A DNA stretch of 64,000 nt from Rhodocyclaceae bacterium (GTDB lineage Bacteria > Pseudomonadota > Gammaproteobacteria > Burkholderiales > Rhodocyclaceae). The stretch's first letter is position 1. Each line of letters opens with the position of its first letter. The stretch spans positions 32,107 to 96,106 of the forward strand of contig VBWA01000022.1 of NCBI GenBank assembly GCA_006218025.1, in the 5' to 3' direction. The notes under the pieces are model-generated. The model did no database searches. It was not told where the DNA came from and saw only the letters and a list, made by a program, of their open reading frames with translations. A program made the translations under genes and the position numbers. Positions 42,475 to 53,784 of the stretch are shown here, one piece after another.

Positions 42475-42502
42475 GAAAGTCGGCGCTGACGACACGCCGA
42501 TG
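42475..42502 (+). repeat. dispersed repeat copy between rdgC and flhC
   Basis: GAAAGTCGGCGCTGACG then ACACGCCGATG; intergenic. Confidence 0.85.
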
Positions 42503-42591
42503 CAAGCCATCATGGGAGCCCGAAAGGCAAACGCGCCCCTGCCGCTATTGCGGAGGAGCGCGTCGGGATGTTGCCCGGGAACCGGCGGAGT

Positions 42592-43149
42592 CTAGACGGC
42601 GGCGCCTGCGGCGATGGCCGCTGCAGCTTCGGCCGCGCGCCGGGTCTTGCCGGCGCGTGCCGGCATGTGACAGAGGCCGCAAACGTAGCCACGGGTGGGA
42701 TCGTAGGCGTGGGCAACGAAGTCGCCGCCGCACTCGCGGCAAGTGGCCATTTGCAGCATGCTGGCGTCGAAGAAGCGCACCATGGTCCATGCCCGCGTCA
42801 GCGACAGCACCCTATCCATGCCGCCGCGCTCGATCTGCTCGAGGTACATCCGGTAGGACTTGATGATCAGCTCCAGCCCGGTCAGCTGCGTGTGCGACTT
42901 GAGGAAGCGGTAGTAGGCCATGAACAGCGAGGCATGGATGTTCGGCTGCCAGGTCATGAACCAGTCGGTCGAGAAGGGCAGCATGCCCTTGGGCGGCGAC
43001 TCGTGGCGCACTTCCTTGTAGAGCTTGAGCAGCCGCTCGCGGGAAAGATTGGTTTCCGCCTCCAGCAGTTGCAGGCGGGCGCCGAGTTCGATCAACTCGA
43101 TCGCCAGACCAATATCCTTCGCTTCGATGATGACCGACTTGTTACGCAT
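42592..43149 (-). CDS. flhC: flagellar master activator subunit FlhC
   Basis: 185 aa. Family sequence DIGLAIELIELGARLQLLEAETNLSRERLLKLYKEV and the zinc-binding cysteines CRECGGDF...CGLCHMPARAGK. With FlhD it forms the FlhD4C2 activator of class II flagellar promoters. 44 bases after flhD. An Ala-rich tail ends the protein. Confidence 0.95.
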   Translation of the reverse strand: MRNKSVIIEAKDIGLAIELIELGARLQLLEAETNLSRERLLKLYKEVRHESPPKGMLPFSTDWFMTWQPNIHASLFMAYYRFLKSHTQLTGLELIIKSYRMYLEQIERGGMDRVLSLTRAWTMVRFFDASMLQMATCRECGGDFVAHAYDPTRGYVCGLCHMPARAGKTRRAAEAAAAIAAGAAV

Positions 43150-43193
43150 TTAGAGCCTCCGCAGCTTGCTGCTTGACGTGGAATGACGCCTTC

Positions 43194-43511
43194 TCAGGCT
43201 ATCGTGGCAACCGGCCTGCCCGCGGCCAGGATCGTGGCATGCAGATGCCCGACGCCGCGATCGCGTTCGTGGTTGGCGAGAAGATCAAGCAGCAGCGAGT
43301 CCTCGAAGCGGAAGCTGCACAGCAGCATGTCCGAACTGGCCATTTTCAGAACCTGGCCCGGCGTGAGGCGCCCAAGCACATCGGCAATCTCTTCACTGAT
43401 GCCCAGGCGAAAAATGGCCCCTTCGCGATCCGAGCGAACCATGTTCTGCGCCAGCATCAGATAAGAGAGATTGACTTCCTTTATGTCGTTGTAGGTGTCG
43501 GTCGATTTCAT
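43194..43511 (-). CDS. flhD: flagellar master activator subunit FlhD
   Basis: 105 aa. EVNLSYLMLAQNMVRSDREGAIFRLGISEEIADVLGRLTPGQVLKMASSDMLLCSFRF is typical FlhD with the conserved cysteine. AAGGAG precedes the ATG. The 170-bp AT-rich region upstream should hold the class I promoter; I could not pick a convincing -35/-10 pair. Confidence 0.95.
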   Translation of the reverse strand: MKSTDTYNDIKEVNLSYLMLAQNMVRSDREGAIFRLGISEEIADVLGRLTPGQVLKMASSDMLLCSFRFEDSLLLDLLANHERDRGVGHLHATILAAGRPVATIA

Positions 43512-43684
43512 CTTGCACTCCTTGTGAGCGCCGGTCGGACCCGAATTCGAGCCCAAATCACGGCGAATACATGATCACACAGGCCATGACAAGAAAGAAA
43601 TCAATGGAAAAACCATTCTATTGTAAGAATTAGATAGAGCGGTTTTGTAAGAGAAAGCATTACAAAGGCAGGATAACGACCTGT

Positions 43685-45409
43685 TTATTCGGTCTTTTCG
43701 AGGCTCACATCCGCGACCAACCGGGCTTGCAGGGCTTCAGCGCTCATCGGATAGCCGAAGAAGTAGCCCTGGCAGCGGTCGCAGCCCTCGGCCTGCAGAA
43801 ACCGGGCCTGCGCTTCGGTCTCGACGCCCTCGGCCACGGTGCCGAGTTTCAGCGACCGCGCCAGGGCGATGATGGCGCGGGTGATCGCCGCATCCTCGCC
43901 GCCGTGCGGAAGATCGTGGACGAAGGACTTGTCGATTTTCAGCACGTCGATGGGCAGGCGCTTGAGATAGGACAGCGAGGAATAGCCCGTGCCGAAATCA
44001 TCGACGGAAATTCGCAAGCCCATGTTTTTCAGCGCCCGCAGCATGCCTACCGCGGAACCGGCGTCGTGCATCAGCACCGATTCGGTGATTTCGAGCTGCA
44101 GGTTGCCCGGCGCGAATCCGGATTCATGCAGAACCCGGCTGACGAGTTCGAGTGTTCGCGGCTGGGCGAACTGAACCGCGGAAACATTGACCGACAGGTA
44201 GATGTCGATGCCCGCGTCCTGCCAGATGCGCCCCTGCCGGCAGGCCTCCTGCAGCACCCACTCGCCGATGCCGACGATGATCCCCGACTCGTCGGCGACG
44301 GGGATGAAACTATCCGGCCCGATCAGGCCGCGTTCCGGATGCTGCCAGCGCAACAGCGCCTCGACCCCGACCAGCTTTCCGCTCGCCGCGTCCACACAGG
44401 GCTGATATTCGAGAAACAGCTGGCCGCGCTCGATGGCGTGGCGCAAGTCGGCTTCCATCGCCAGCCGCTCGCCGGAATGGGCATTCATGACGCGCTGGTA
44501 GTATTGAACGAGGTTGCCGCCGAGGCGCTTGGCGTGCGTCAGGGCCGTCTCGGCGTTCATCAGCAGTTCGTTGGCCTCGATGCCGTCATCCGGCAGCAAC
44601 GCGACGCCAAGGCTGGCCGTGACGAACAGTTCGATGCCGTCCTTGTCGAAGGGCGCATCGAGGCAGTCGCGAATCTTCTGCGCCGCCCCGTCGACCGCGC
44701 TGCGGTCTACCGGTCCCGGCAGAAACACCGCAAATGAATCGCCGGCGATCCGCGCCAGTACCGCCGACGCCGGCAGGACCTTGCCCAGGCGGGCTGAGAA
44801 CTGGCGCAGGATGTCGTTGCCGGTCTCGAAGCCGAACGAGGAATTGATCCGCAGGAATCGGTCGAGGTCGAGACCGATGACCGCGCCGCTCGGGGTCCTA
44901 CCCTCCTGCTGCGCCTGCGCGACGGCCTCTTGCACCTTGCTGCAGAACAGGGAGTGATTGGGCAGGCTGGAGAGCGGGTCGAACAGGGCCAGCTCGCGAA
45001 TCCGGGTGTCGGCGTGACGTGCGACATGACGCGCCGAGGCGTTCTTCAGCTCGCGCTCGATGACAGGAATGAGGCGGCTGTAGTTTCCCTTCTCGACATA
45101 ATCCTGAACGCCGGCGTCCATCGCCGAAAAAGCCTGCTGGTCACTGATGCGGCCGGAATAGATGATGAAAGGGACGTCCTTGCCCGAGTGCTGCGCGACG
45201 ACGAGCGCCGAACCGGAATCGAAGCCCGGCATGTTGTGATCGCAAAGAATCAGGTCCCAGTCTTCTTGCGCCAGCGCTACGGCCATGTCGTGCTTGCTGT
45301 CCACCCGCGCCCAGTTCAGCGACAAGCCGCGCGAACGCAGTTCGGAATACAAAAGGAAAGCCTCGTCCTCGGAATCCTCGACGATCAGCATGCGAATCGT
45401 GGCAGACAC
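43685..45409 (-). CDS. REC-GGDEF(degenerate)-EAL response regulator
   Basis: 574 aa. N-terminal receiver (Asp57 in LILCDHNMPG), a GGDEF domain with AGDSF in place of GGDEF, and a complete EAL domain (EALLRW, NVSA, EITESVL, DDFGTGYSSLSYLKRLP, KIDKSFV, VAEGVET). The cyclase site is thus probably inactive and may bind GTP as an allosteric site, while the phosphodiesterase should work. It follows the HDOD-REC-GGDEF gene by 15 bases, forming a c-di-GMP signalling pair. Confidence 0.92.
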   Translation of the reverse strand: MSATIRMLIVEDSEDEAFLLYSELRSRGLSLNWARVDSKHDMAVALAQEDWDLILCDHNMPGFDSGSALVVAQHSGKDVPFIIYSGRISDQQAFSAMDAGVQDYVEKGNYSRLIPVIERELKNASARHVARHADTRIRELALFDPLSSLPNHSLFCSKVQEAVAQAQQEGRTPSGAVIGLDLDRFLRINSSFGFETGNDILRQFSARLGKVLPASAVLARIAGDSFAVFLPGPVDRSAVDGAAQKIRDCLDAPFDKDGIELFVTASLGVALLPDDGIEANELLMNAETALTHAKRLGGNLVQYYQRVMNAHSGERLAMEADLRHAIERGQLFLEYQPCVDAASGKLVGVEALLRWQHPERGLIGPDSFIPVADESGIIVGIGEWVLQEACRQGRIWQDAGIDIYLSVNVSAVQFAQPRTLELVSRVLHESGFAPGNLQLEITESVLMHDAGSAVGMLRALKNMGLRISVDDFGTGYSSLSYLKRLPIDVLKIDKSFVHDLPHGGEDAAITRAIIALARSLKLGTVAEGVETEAQARFLQAEGCDRCQGYFFGYPMSAEALQARLVADVSLEKTE

Positions 45410-45424
45410 CTCGATACGCCCGGG

Positions 45425-47611
45425 CTAGGCCGACACCGCGGAAACCGGCAATCTTGACTGCACGGTGGCTACAGTGTTGCGGCGGCGCTTGGCGAGATAC
45501 ACGCTCTGGTCGGCCAGCCGGATCAGGGCCTCCGGATCGGCAGTCGCGGCATCGCGCACGGCGACGCCGATGCTGACACTGCCGCGAAGATTCTCCGCGG
45601 CGGAAACGATGGGCAAGGTCTCGACCACGGCACGCATGCGTTCGGCGCAAGCCAGCGCCGCTTCCAGCGTGGTATCCGGACAGATCACCATGAACTCGTT
45701 GCCGCCGGTGCGGGCCAGCACATCCTGCGCGCGCATCTCGTCCTTGAGGACGCTGGCGACCAGTTTCAGCACGGTGTCGCCGGCAGCATGGCCGTGGACG
45801 TCGTTGATCCGCTTGAAGTCGTCGATTTCAATGGTCATGCAGGACAGCGGACGCTGGCTGCGCGTCGCCATCGCCCATTCCTGCTGAATTCGGTCCATGG
45901 CCGCGCGGTGATTCGGACAGCCGGTCAGCATGTCGGTCATGCCCACGGCCTGCAACTGCTGGTTGGTCGCCGACAACTCGGCGGAAATGCGTCGAATCTC
46001 TTCCTGCTCGCGGGCGAGGTCCTCCTGCAGCGTGACGACGCGCTGACCGGCGCGAAGGCGCGCGGCCAGTATTCTCGGCTTGATCGGCATGATCAGGAAA
46101 TCGTCGACGCCGGCCTCGAAGGCCTGGACAAGTTTCTCGTCGTCATCCGTCCCACTCAGGAGATTGGTTCCCGTCAGCAACAGGATGTAGATGCCGCGCC
46201 CGACCTTGAACTGACGCAGGCTGTCGGTCAGCTCGATCCCGTCCATGCCGCCGGACTGCAAGTCGACCAGCATGATCTGCGGTCGCAACTCGAGGGCCGT
46301 GGCAAGGCCCTGGCGGCCATTGGCCGCCTCGGACACCGAGTGCCCGGCTGCGGTCAGCGCGTCGCAAAGTTGCCTGCGCATCCGCTCCTGATCGCCCACC
46401 ACCAGGATGCGCATGCCCTGGCCGCTGCGGGCGGCCGGTGTGACCGCGGGCTTCTCCGCCTGCTTCGGCGGTGCCGGCGGTTCGGCAGGGGCGGCCTCGA
46501 CACTCGGCTTGTGCACTGCTTCCACCCTTGGGGCAGGGACGGCCTCGACAGGCGGCACGTGGACGGTGACGACCTCTGTGGCAGGAACAGGCTTGACAGA
46601 TGGCACGGGGCTGGTGTCCACCGCTATGGCAGGCACGGGCTCGACGCGTGGCATGGGGGTGGGCTCGACCTCTTCGGCAGGGATGTCCTCGAAATGCGGC
46701 ATGGGACCGATGTCGACTTCAACCGTCGGACCCCATTCGCGCCATTCGTGGGCGATCCGGTCGCAGGTCGCGATCAGGCCGGGCGCGTCGAAACCGAGGC
46801 GGCTGCCCAGCTGAAACAGCCTCGGCATCAACCGGCGCCACTCGTCCTGGGGCGCCACGCAAATATCCGCGATACGGTCGGCCAGCGCCAGCAAATGCCG
46901 CGTGACAAACGGGTCGGAGCCCTTCTCCAGGGACTGCTCCTCGCAGCCCTCGAACAACTTGGCCGACTCGATGCAATCCTCGGGCAGGCCGCAGTCGAGC
47001 AACATCGAGGCCGTCAGCGCGTCATGGCTTATGCCGAAGGCCTGCTGCTCGAGATCGACCAGGCGGTGCGACGGCTCCTGGCGGCGACGCTCCAGGATTT
47101 CTGCATACTGCTCCGGAAACAACTCGGCCAAGGCCAGTTCGCCGGCGCGGGCCAGCAGCCCGACGCTGAACGCTTCCTCTGCCTCGGCTCTTTGGGTCGC
47201 GCCGGTCAACAGCTGCAGTGCTATGGCGCGAGCCAGCGCGTGCGACCAGAACCGCGGGTAGTCGAAGCTGCCGCACTTCCCGCTGCGATGATTCGATAGC
47301 AGCGAGAATCCCATCGCCAGACCCCTGACCGCCGGAACGCCAAGCACGCTGACCGCGTCGCGCAGCGAAACGACAGGGGGTTTTTCAGTACCGTTGGCGC
47401 CATTGGCGACCTTGATCAGCCTCACGGAGAAGACCGGGTCCGCCTTCAGCGCGTGTGCCAGCACGCCCAGCGAAGTGGATTCCCGCTGGGTCAGGCGGAT
47501 GAGCGCCATCGCCGGCCCCTTGGGCACAGGAAAATCCTCCATCGCCCTGATTTCCTGGAGACGATCGAGGGGGGCGGAGCCGAACGTCAGGTCGATATTC
47601 TCGCTGGTCAT
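45425..47611 (-). CDS. HDOD-REC-GGDEF signalling protein
   Basis: 728 aa. Residues about 15-215 form an HDOD domain (FPVPKGPAMALIRLTQRES...ALKADPVFSVRLIKVANGANG). Residues about 300-400 are a Pro/Val/Glu-rich linker of imperfect VEPVPAxxV units. A receiver follows (MRILVVGDQERMRRQL...MLVDLQSGGMDGIEL), then a diguanylate cyclase domain with GGNEF near residue 637. The Asn in the signature may lower activity. Expressed ahead of the EAL protein. Confidence 0.9.
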   Translation of the reverse strand: MTSENIDLTFGSAPLDRLQEIRAMEDFPVPKGPAMALIRLTQRESTSLGVLAHALKADPVFSVRLIKVANGANGTEKPPVVSLRDAVSVLGVPAVRGLAMGFSLLSNHRSGKCGSFDYPRFWSHALARAIALQLLTGATQRAEAEEAFSVGLLARAGELALAELFPEQYAEILERRRQEPSHRLVDLEQQAFGISHDALTASMLLDCGLPEDCIESAKLFEGCEEQSLEKGSDPFVTRHLLALADRIADICVAPQDEWRRLMPRLFQLGSRLGFDAPGLIATCDRIAHEWREWGPTVEVDIGPMPHFEDIPAEEVEPTPMPRVEPVPAIAVDTSPVPSVKPVPATEVVTVHVPPVEAVPAPRVEAVHKPSVEAAPAEPPAPPKQAEKPAVTPAARSGQGMRILVVGDQERMRRQLCDALTAAGHSVSEAANGRQGLATALELRPQIMLVDLQSGGMDGIELTDSLRQFKVGRGIYILLLTGTNLLSGTDDDEKLVQAFEAGVDDFLIMPIKPRILAARLRAGQRVVTLQEDLAREQEEIRRISAELSATNQQLQAVGMTDMLTGCPNHRAAMDRIQQEWAMATRSQRPLSCMTIEIDDFKRINDVHGHAAGDTVLKLVASVLKDEMRAQDVLARTGGNEFMVICPDTTLEAALACAERMRAVVETLPIVSAAENLRGSVSIGVAVRDAATADPEALIRLADQSVYLAKRRRNTVATVQSRLPVSAVSA

Positions 47612-47683
47612 CGAGCGACTTATATCATCAATATGTGGCTGCGGGCAATGATCGAATCGGGTTTTGGCACGCTAAAATAAACC

Positions 47684-48256
47684 ATGGATCCGGCGATGAA
47701 TTTTTGCAGCGTCTGCGGCAAGCCCCTCATGTTGAAGATCCCTGCGGGTGATTCATTACCGCGCCATGTCTGCGACGCCTGCGGCGCGATTCATTACCGC
47801 AATCCGCGGCTGGTAGTCGGCGCGCTGCCCGAATGGGAAGATCGCGTTCTCCTCTGCCGGCGCGCCATCGAGCCGCGTCACGGCAAGTGGACCCTGCCGG
47901 CCGGCTTCATGGAGAACGGCGAAAGCGTCGCCGACGCAGCCTTGCGCGAGACGCTGGAAGAAGCCTGCGCCCGCGTCGAGCTGGGCGAGATGTACACGAT
48001 GATCAGCGTGCCGCAGATTCACCAGGTGCATGTGATCTACCGCTCGCGGCTGCTGGATCTCGACTTCGCCCCCGGCGTCGAAACCCTCGAATTGCGTCTG
48101 TTCAGCGAGGACGAAATTCCCTGGGACGAAATCGCATTTCGCACCATTGGCGTCACCCTGCGACATTACTTTGCCGATCGTCGTGCCGGCGAGTACCGCT
48201 TTCGCACCGAAAGTCTGACGGTACCGCCAAAACCGGCTACTCGTCATCCAGATTGA
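47684..48256 (+). CDS. NUDIX hydrolase with N-terminal zinc ribbon
   Basis: 190 aa (186 if the ATG at 47696 is used). A zinc ribbon with CSVCG and CDACG is followed by the Nudix box GFMENGESVADAALRETLEEA. This layout is found in the NudC-like and ADP-ribose-type hydrolases; the substrate is not assigned. Its last 20 bases overlap the convergent tonB-type gene. Confidence 0.9.
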   Translation: MDPAMNFCSVCGKPLMLKIPAGDSLPRHVCDACGAIHYRNPRLVVGALPEWEDRVLLCRRAIEPRHGKWTLPAGFMENGESVADAALRETLEEACARVELGEMYTMISVPQIHQVHVIYRSRLLDLDFAPGVETLELRLFSEDEIPWDEIAFRTIGVTLRHYFADRRAGEYRFRTESLTVPPKPATRHPD

Positions 48257-49010
48257 AGAACACCGGCAGCACCACCGCAAACGCCTTGCCGCGCAAAGTT
48301 TCGGGCAGGCGTGCGCGCAGGGCGCCGGCATCGATCATGGTCAGCGCTGCGCGATCCAGCGGTTCATGACCGCTGGAGCGGACGACCGAGGCGGCACGCG
48401 GCCGGCCGTCGCTGCCGACTTCGACGCGGATGTCGGCGCTCCCCTCCCAGCCTGAGGCCATCGCCTGTGCCGGGTAGCGCTTGAAGCGCCGCGCCTGCGT
48501 GGCCACCGCGATCCTGTAGACGCGCAGGCTATCCACCGTTTCTCCGCTTGCGTTGGTTTCCGTAAGAAGAACGCCGCTGGTCGATCCTGCGGGCCCTGCC
48601 GGGGCCGAAGTCGCGGCCCCGGGAGGAGCAGGCGCGGGGCCGGTTGCGGGCTTGGCGACGGATTCGGCCGGCACGGCAGGCGTTTGCGGAACTGAAGGCG
48701 GTCTGGCCTGCTCCAATGTACCGGGCGCGGGTTTCAGCACCTTGGGCACGCTCGGCACAGGAACCGGCACCGGAGTCGTTGCAGGAGTCGGCGCCGGCGG
48801 TACGGCGCGCGGCGGCAGTTTAGCCGGCGCCAGTTCCGCCCGCTGCGGCGAGCGCAGCGTTGCATGGAGTACCGAAGGCGTATCCTTCGTCAGCACGCGC
48901 GGGGGGCCGGACCAGAAAAGCACCAGGACGTGAATCACCAGCGAAGCGACAAGTGCATGACGCAGCCGTCGATACGCCAATTCCCTCGCGTCCAAGCTAT
49001 GAAAAGTCAT
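48237..49010 (-). CDS. TonB-like energy transducer
   Basis: 257 aa. One N-terminal TM helix (ALVASLVIHVLVLFW), a long Pro/Ala/Val-rich periplasmic spacer, and a C-terminal TonB domain (YRIAVATQARRFKRYPAQAMASGWEGSADIRVEVGSDGRPRAASVVRSSGHEPLDRAAL). It passes proton-motive force to outer-membrane receptors. No exbBD or receptor genes are adjacent. A diverged dispersed repeat in the spacer reads AVPPAPTPA. Confidence 0.88.
   Translation of the reverse strand: MTFHSLDARELAYRRLRHALVASLVIHVLVLFWSGPPRVLTKDTPSVLHATLRSPQRAELAPAKLPPRAVPPAPTPATTPVPVPVPSVPKVLKPAPGTLEQARPPSVPQTPAVPAESVAKPATGPAPAPPGAATSAPAGPAGSTSGVLLTETNASGETVDSLRVYRIAVATQARRFKRYPAQAMASGWEGSADIRVEVGSDGRPRAASVVRSSGHEPLDRAALTMIDAGALRARLPETLRGKAFAVVLPVFFNLDDE
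48783..48808 (+). repeat. dispersed repeat copy in the tonB-type spacer
   Basis: GGAGTCGGCGCCGGCGGTACGGCG; antisense, read as RAVPPAPTPA in the Pro-rich spacer, so similarity by composition is possible. Confidence 0.5.
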
Positions 49011-49051
49011 TCCGCTCTGCTAAATTCTCGCCAATACAGGATTCTATAGAG

Positions 49052-49627
49052 ATGAGTAGCCATCCGCTGATCCTTACCCTCGACCAGCACGGGGTTCCCC
49101 ACCGCTGGGTGAGCTGGCAGCATGCCTGCATTTACGTCGCGCGCGATCTGGTCGCGTGGGACGCGGGGGATACTCAGTTCGTTTTCTACGGCGGCACCAA
49201 CCGCGTCACCGGCGAGCGCTCCGAGCTTTCCACCAGCAGCATCATCGCGATACGCGGCAAGGCCCTCACCGGCAAGTCCCTGCATCCGACCCCGCCGCTG
49301 TCCAACCGTGAGCTGTTCCATCGCGACCGGCATATCTGCGCCTACTGCGCGCGCGAGTTCGCCTCGCAGCGGCTGACTCGCGACCATGTCCTCCCCGTTT
49401 CGCAAGGCGGACGCGATACCTGGATGAACGTGGTCACCGCCTGCCGCCACTGCAACCAGACCAAGAGCGGGCGCACCCCGGAACAGGCACGCATGGAACT
49501 GGTCTACGCGCCCTACGTACCGAACAAGGCGGAATACCTGATCCTCTGCAACCGGAACATTCTCGCCGACCAGATGGACTTCCTCGCCCGTCACGTTCCA
49601 TCCCAAAGCCGCGTGCGCGCGGCCTGA
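49052..49627 (+). CDS. HNH endonuclease
   Basis: 191 aa. The HNH domain has paired zinc cysteines CAYCARE and CRHCNQTK around the catalytic LTRDHVLPVSQGGRDTWMNVVTA, with an N-terminal ~100-residue region (HGVPHRWVSWQHACIYVARDLVAWD). This is a common chromosomal single-gene HNH family rather than a phage or homing enzyme. Target unknown. Confidence 0.88.
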   Translation: MSSHPLILTLDQHGVPHRWVSWQHACIYVARDLVAWDAGDTQFVFYGGTNRVTGERSELSTSSIIAIRGKALTGKSLHPTPPLSNRELFHRDRHICAYCAREFASQRLTRDHVLPVSQGGRDTWMNVVTACRHCNQTKSGRTPEQARMELVYAPYVPNKAEYLILCNRNILADQMDFLARHVPSQSRVRAA

Positions 49628-49783
49628 AGCTTGTGAATAAATCTACTGCGCGTGCCGGATCGGGGCTTGGGCGGCTCATTTGGCAAACCCGGCTATCCTC
49701 ATGTACAAACTCGTACATTCCGGTAGCTGCGCTCCGGCCGCACCCCGCTGCGGCCCCGCGGCTACGCCCCGAAGGAAGTCCCC

Positions 49784-52042
<2,259 letters not shown>

Positions 52043-52385
52043 TGAGGGATGCAAAATGGAAATGGTATGGTGAGCACTGTCGCTGGCGCGCAGCCTGATG
52101 CCGTCATTCTGATGATCGAGAATAGGTGCGCCGCTTGACCTGATATGCGCTTGTCGGCATGCTGCCTGACTGATTCGATTTCGACTGTTTTCCGCGGCGC
52201 CAGTTCTCCTCATCCGCTCTATTTCTATCCGGTGACGCCCCTGGCATCATGCAAGTCCCTTCACCACCGATCGAGGTTCCTTCCATGCTGCAGGCACAGG
52301 CAAAAACGTCGCGGCCCACAATCAACCATTTTCGGCGAGGCAGTCACGCAAATCCTCGGCCCCAGTCCTTCACAAGCCCGCGCGA
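52043..52385. other. 343-bp intergenic stretch without a supported gene
   Basis: Only short frames without ribosome sites or recognisable products. No terminator hairpin or repeat copy was found; it probably carries the promoter of the methyltransferase gene. Confidence 0.5.
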
Positions 52386-53495
52386 ATGAACGATGATCTC
52401 AACAAGGAACTTCAGGTCGGCTACGCACGCCTGCGCGAGTTCTGGCTCAATCAGGCCGAAACGAGTTTCCGGCGCGTGCTCGCCGCCGAGCCGGATCAAC
52501 CGAGCGCTCTTCACCTGCTCGGCGTCACCACCTGCAAACTGGGGCGTAACGAAGAAGGAATCGCACTGATCCGCAGGGCGATCGAGATTCAACCTGAGCA
52601 TTCTGCGGCCAGATTTGATCTCTCGGTCGCGCTACGCAACACGGCGCCGCAAGGTAGCGATGACGCTTACAGCGTCGACCGCGCGGAACACAAGTTCAAG
52701 CTCATCGACTATCAGTACTGCGCACGGATTCGATACGGTGCCGGCCGCGCACCGCACCCGCAACTCTCCGGCATGATGAATGAAGGGCGCACACGCTATG
52801 CCGCCTTCATTGCGCAAGCTGCCCACCTCGATGCCGATTTCGCCGCAATCGCACTGGACGGAGACTACGCCGGCCTGGCGCCGTTCTGGCACAACACCTG
52901 GTTCCCGCCGCTCGACGGAATGGCGCTGCACACAATTCTGTGCAACAGCAATCCCGCCCTGTTCATCGAAATCGGATCCGGAATCTCAACCAAGTTTGCG
53001 CGCCGAGCCATTGCCGGGCATGGCTTGCGCACCCGTGTGATATCAATAGACCCACAGCCGCGCAATCAGATAGACCGGCTCGCCGACCACAATATCCGTG
53101 CTCCGCTGGAGTCGGTTGATCAGCAAATATTTGACGAGCTTGGCGAGAATGACATTCTGTTTCTCGACAGTTCTCACCGCGCGTTCCAGAACTCGGACGT
53201 CACCACATTTTTCCTTGAAGTGCTGCCACGTCTCAAGCCGGGAGTCATCGTGCATTTGCACGACATCTACCTGCCATACGACTATCCATCCGGACACCTG
53301 TGGCGTCTGTGGAACGAGCAGTACCTGCTGGCAACCGCGTTGCTCTATGGCGGAAAGACACTGGAAATATTGTTCCCATGCTGGTATGTAAGCCAGGACC
53401 CTGAACTATCGGCGTTGACCAACGCATCGCTGCGCAAAGGCGCGCTCGCCGGTCTGAGCGTGCACGGCGCATCGTTCTGGATGCGCAAGGCCTGA
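52386..53495 (+). CDS. TPR + class I SAM methyltransferase-like protein
   Basis: 369 aa. The first 80 residues form about two TPR units (EFWLNQAETSFRRVLAAEPDQPSALHLLGVTTCKLGRNEEGIALIRRAIEIQPEHS). The rest is a class I methyltransferase-like domain of the Methyltransf_24 type (PALFIEIGSGISTKFARRAI, VISIDPQPR, DILFLDSSH, PGVIVHLHDIYLP). These often act on surface glycans or capsule precursors; no such genes are adjacent. Codon use is slightly AT-richer than in flanking genes. Confidence 0.82.
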   Translation: MNDDLNKELQVGYARLREFWLNQAETSFRRVLAAEPDQPSALHLLGVTTCKLGRNEEGIALIRRAIEIQPEHSAARFDLSVALRNTAPQGSDDAYSVDRAEHKFKLIDYQYCARIRYGAGRAPHPQLSGMMNEGRTRYAAFIAQAAHLDADFAAIALDGDYAGLAPFWHNTWFPPLDGMALHTILCNSNPALFIEIGSGISTKFARRAIAGHGLRTRVISIDPQPRNQIDRLADHNIRAPLESVDQQIFDELGENDILFLDSSHRAFQNSDVTTFFLEVLPRLKPGVIVHLHDIYLPYDYPSGHLWRLWNEQYLLATALLYGGKTLEILFPCWYVSQDPELSALTNASLRKGALAGLSVHGASFWMRKA

Positions 53496-53591
53496 AGCAA
53501 AGACTGCGGCGGGAATGGCCCAATGGGGCGGACCACAGAGGCTACAAAAAGGGGCAAGCACCTTGCTTTTTGTTGGGCTAATTGGCGAGTA

Positions 53592-53617
53592 CAAAAACGA
53601 AACGCCCCGAAAGGCGT
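53592..53617 (-). terminator. terminator after tRNA-Ser
   Basis: On the minus strand ACGCC-TTTCGGGG-type hairpin (ACGCC/GGCGT) is followed by TTCGTTTTT, 17 bases beyond the tRNA 3' end. Confidence 0.7.
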
Positions 53618-53632
53618 CTGTTTGTCATGTAC

Positions 53633-53723
<91 letters not shown>

Positions 53724-53784
53724 GCGAGGCGCGGATTATACCCGCGAAGCGGCCATCGGTCACACCACGCCCGGAGGTAAATCG

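Noticed and set aside
52104..52396. Short frames in the gap before the methyltransferase gene
   Set aside because: No ribosome sites, no recognisable protein and both strands equally open.
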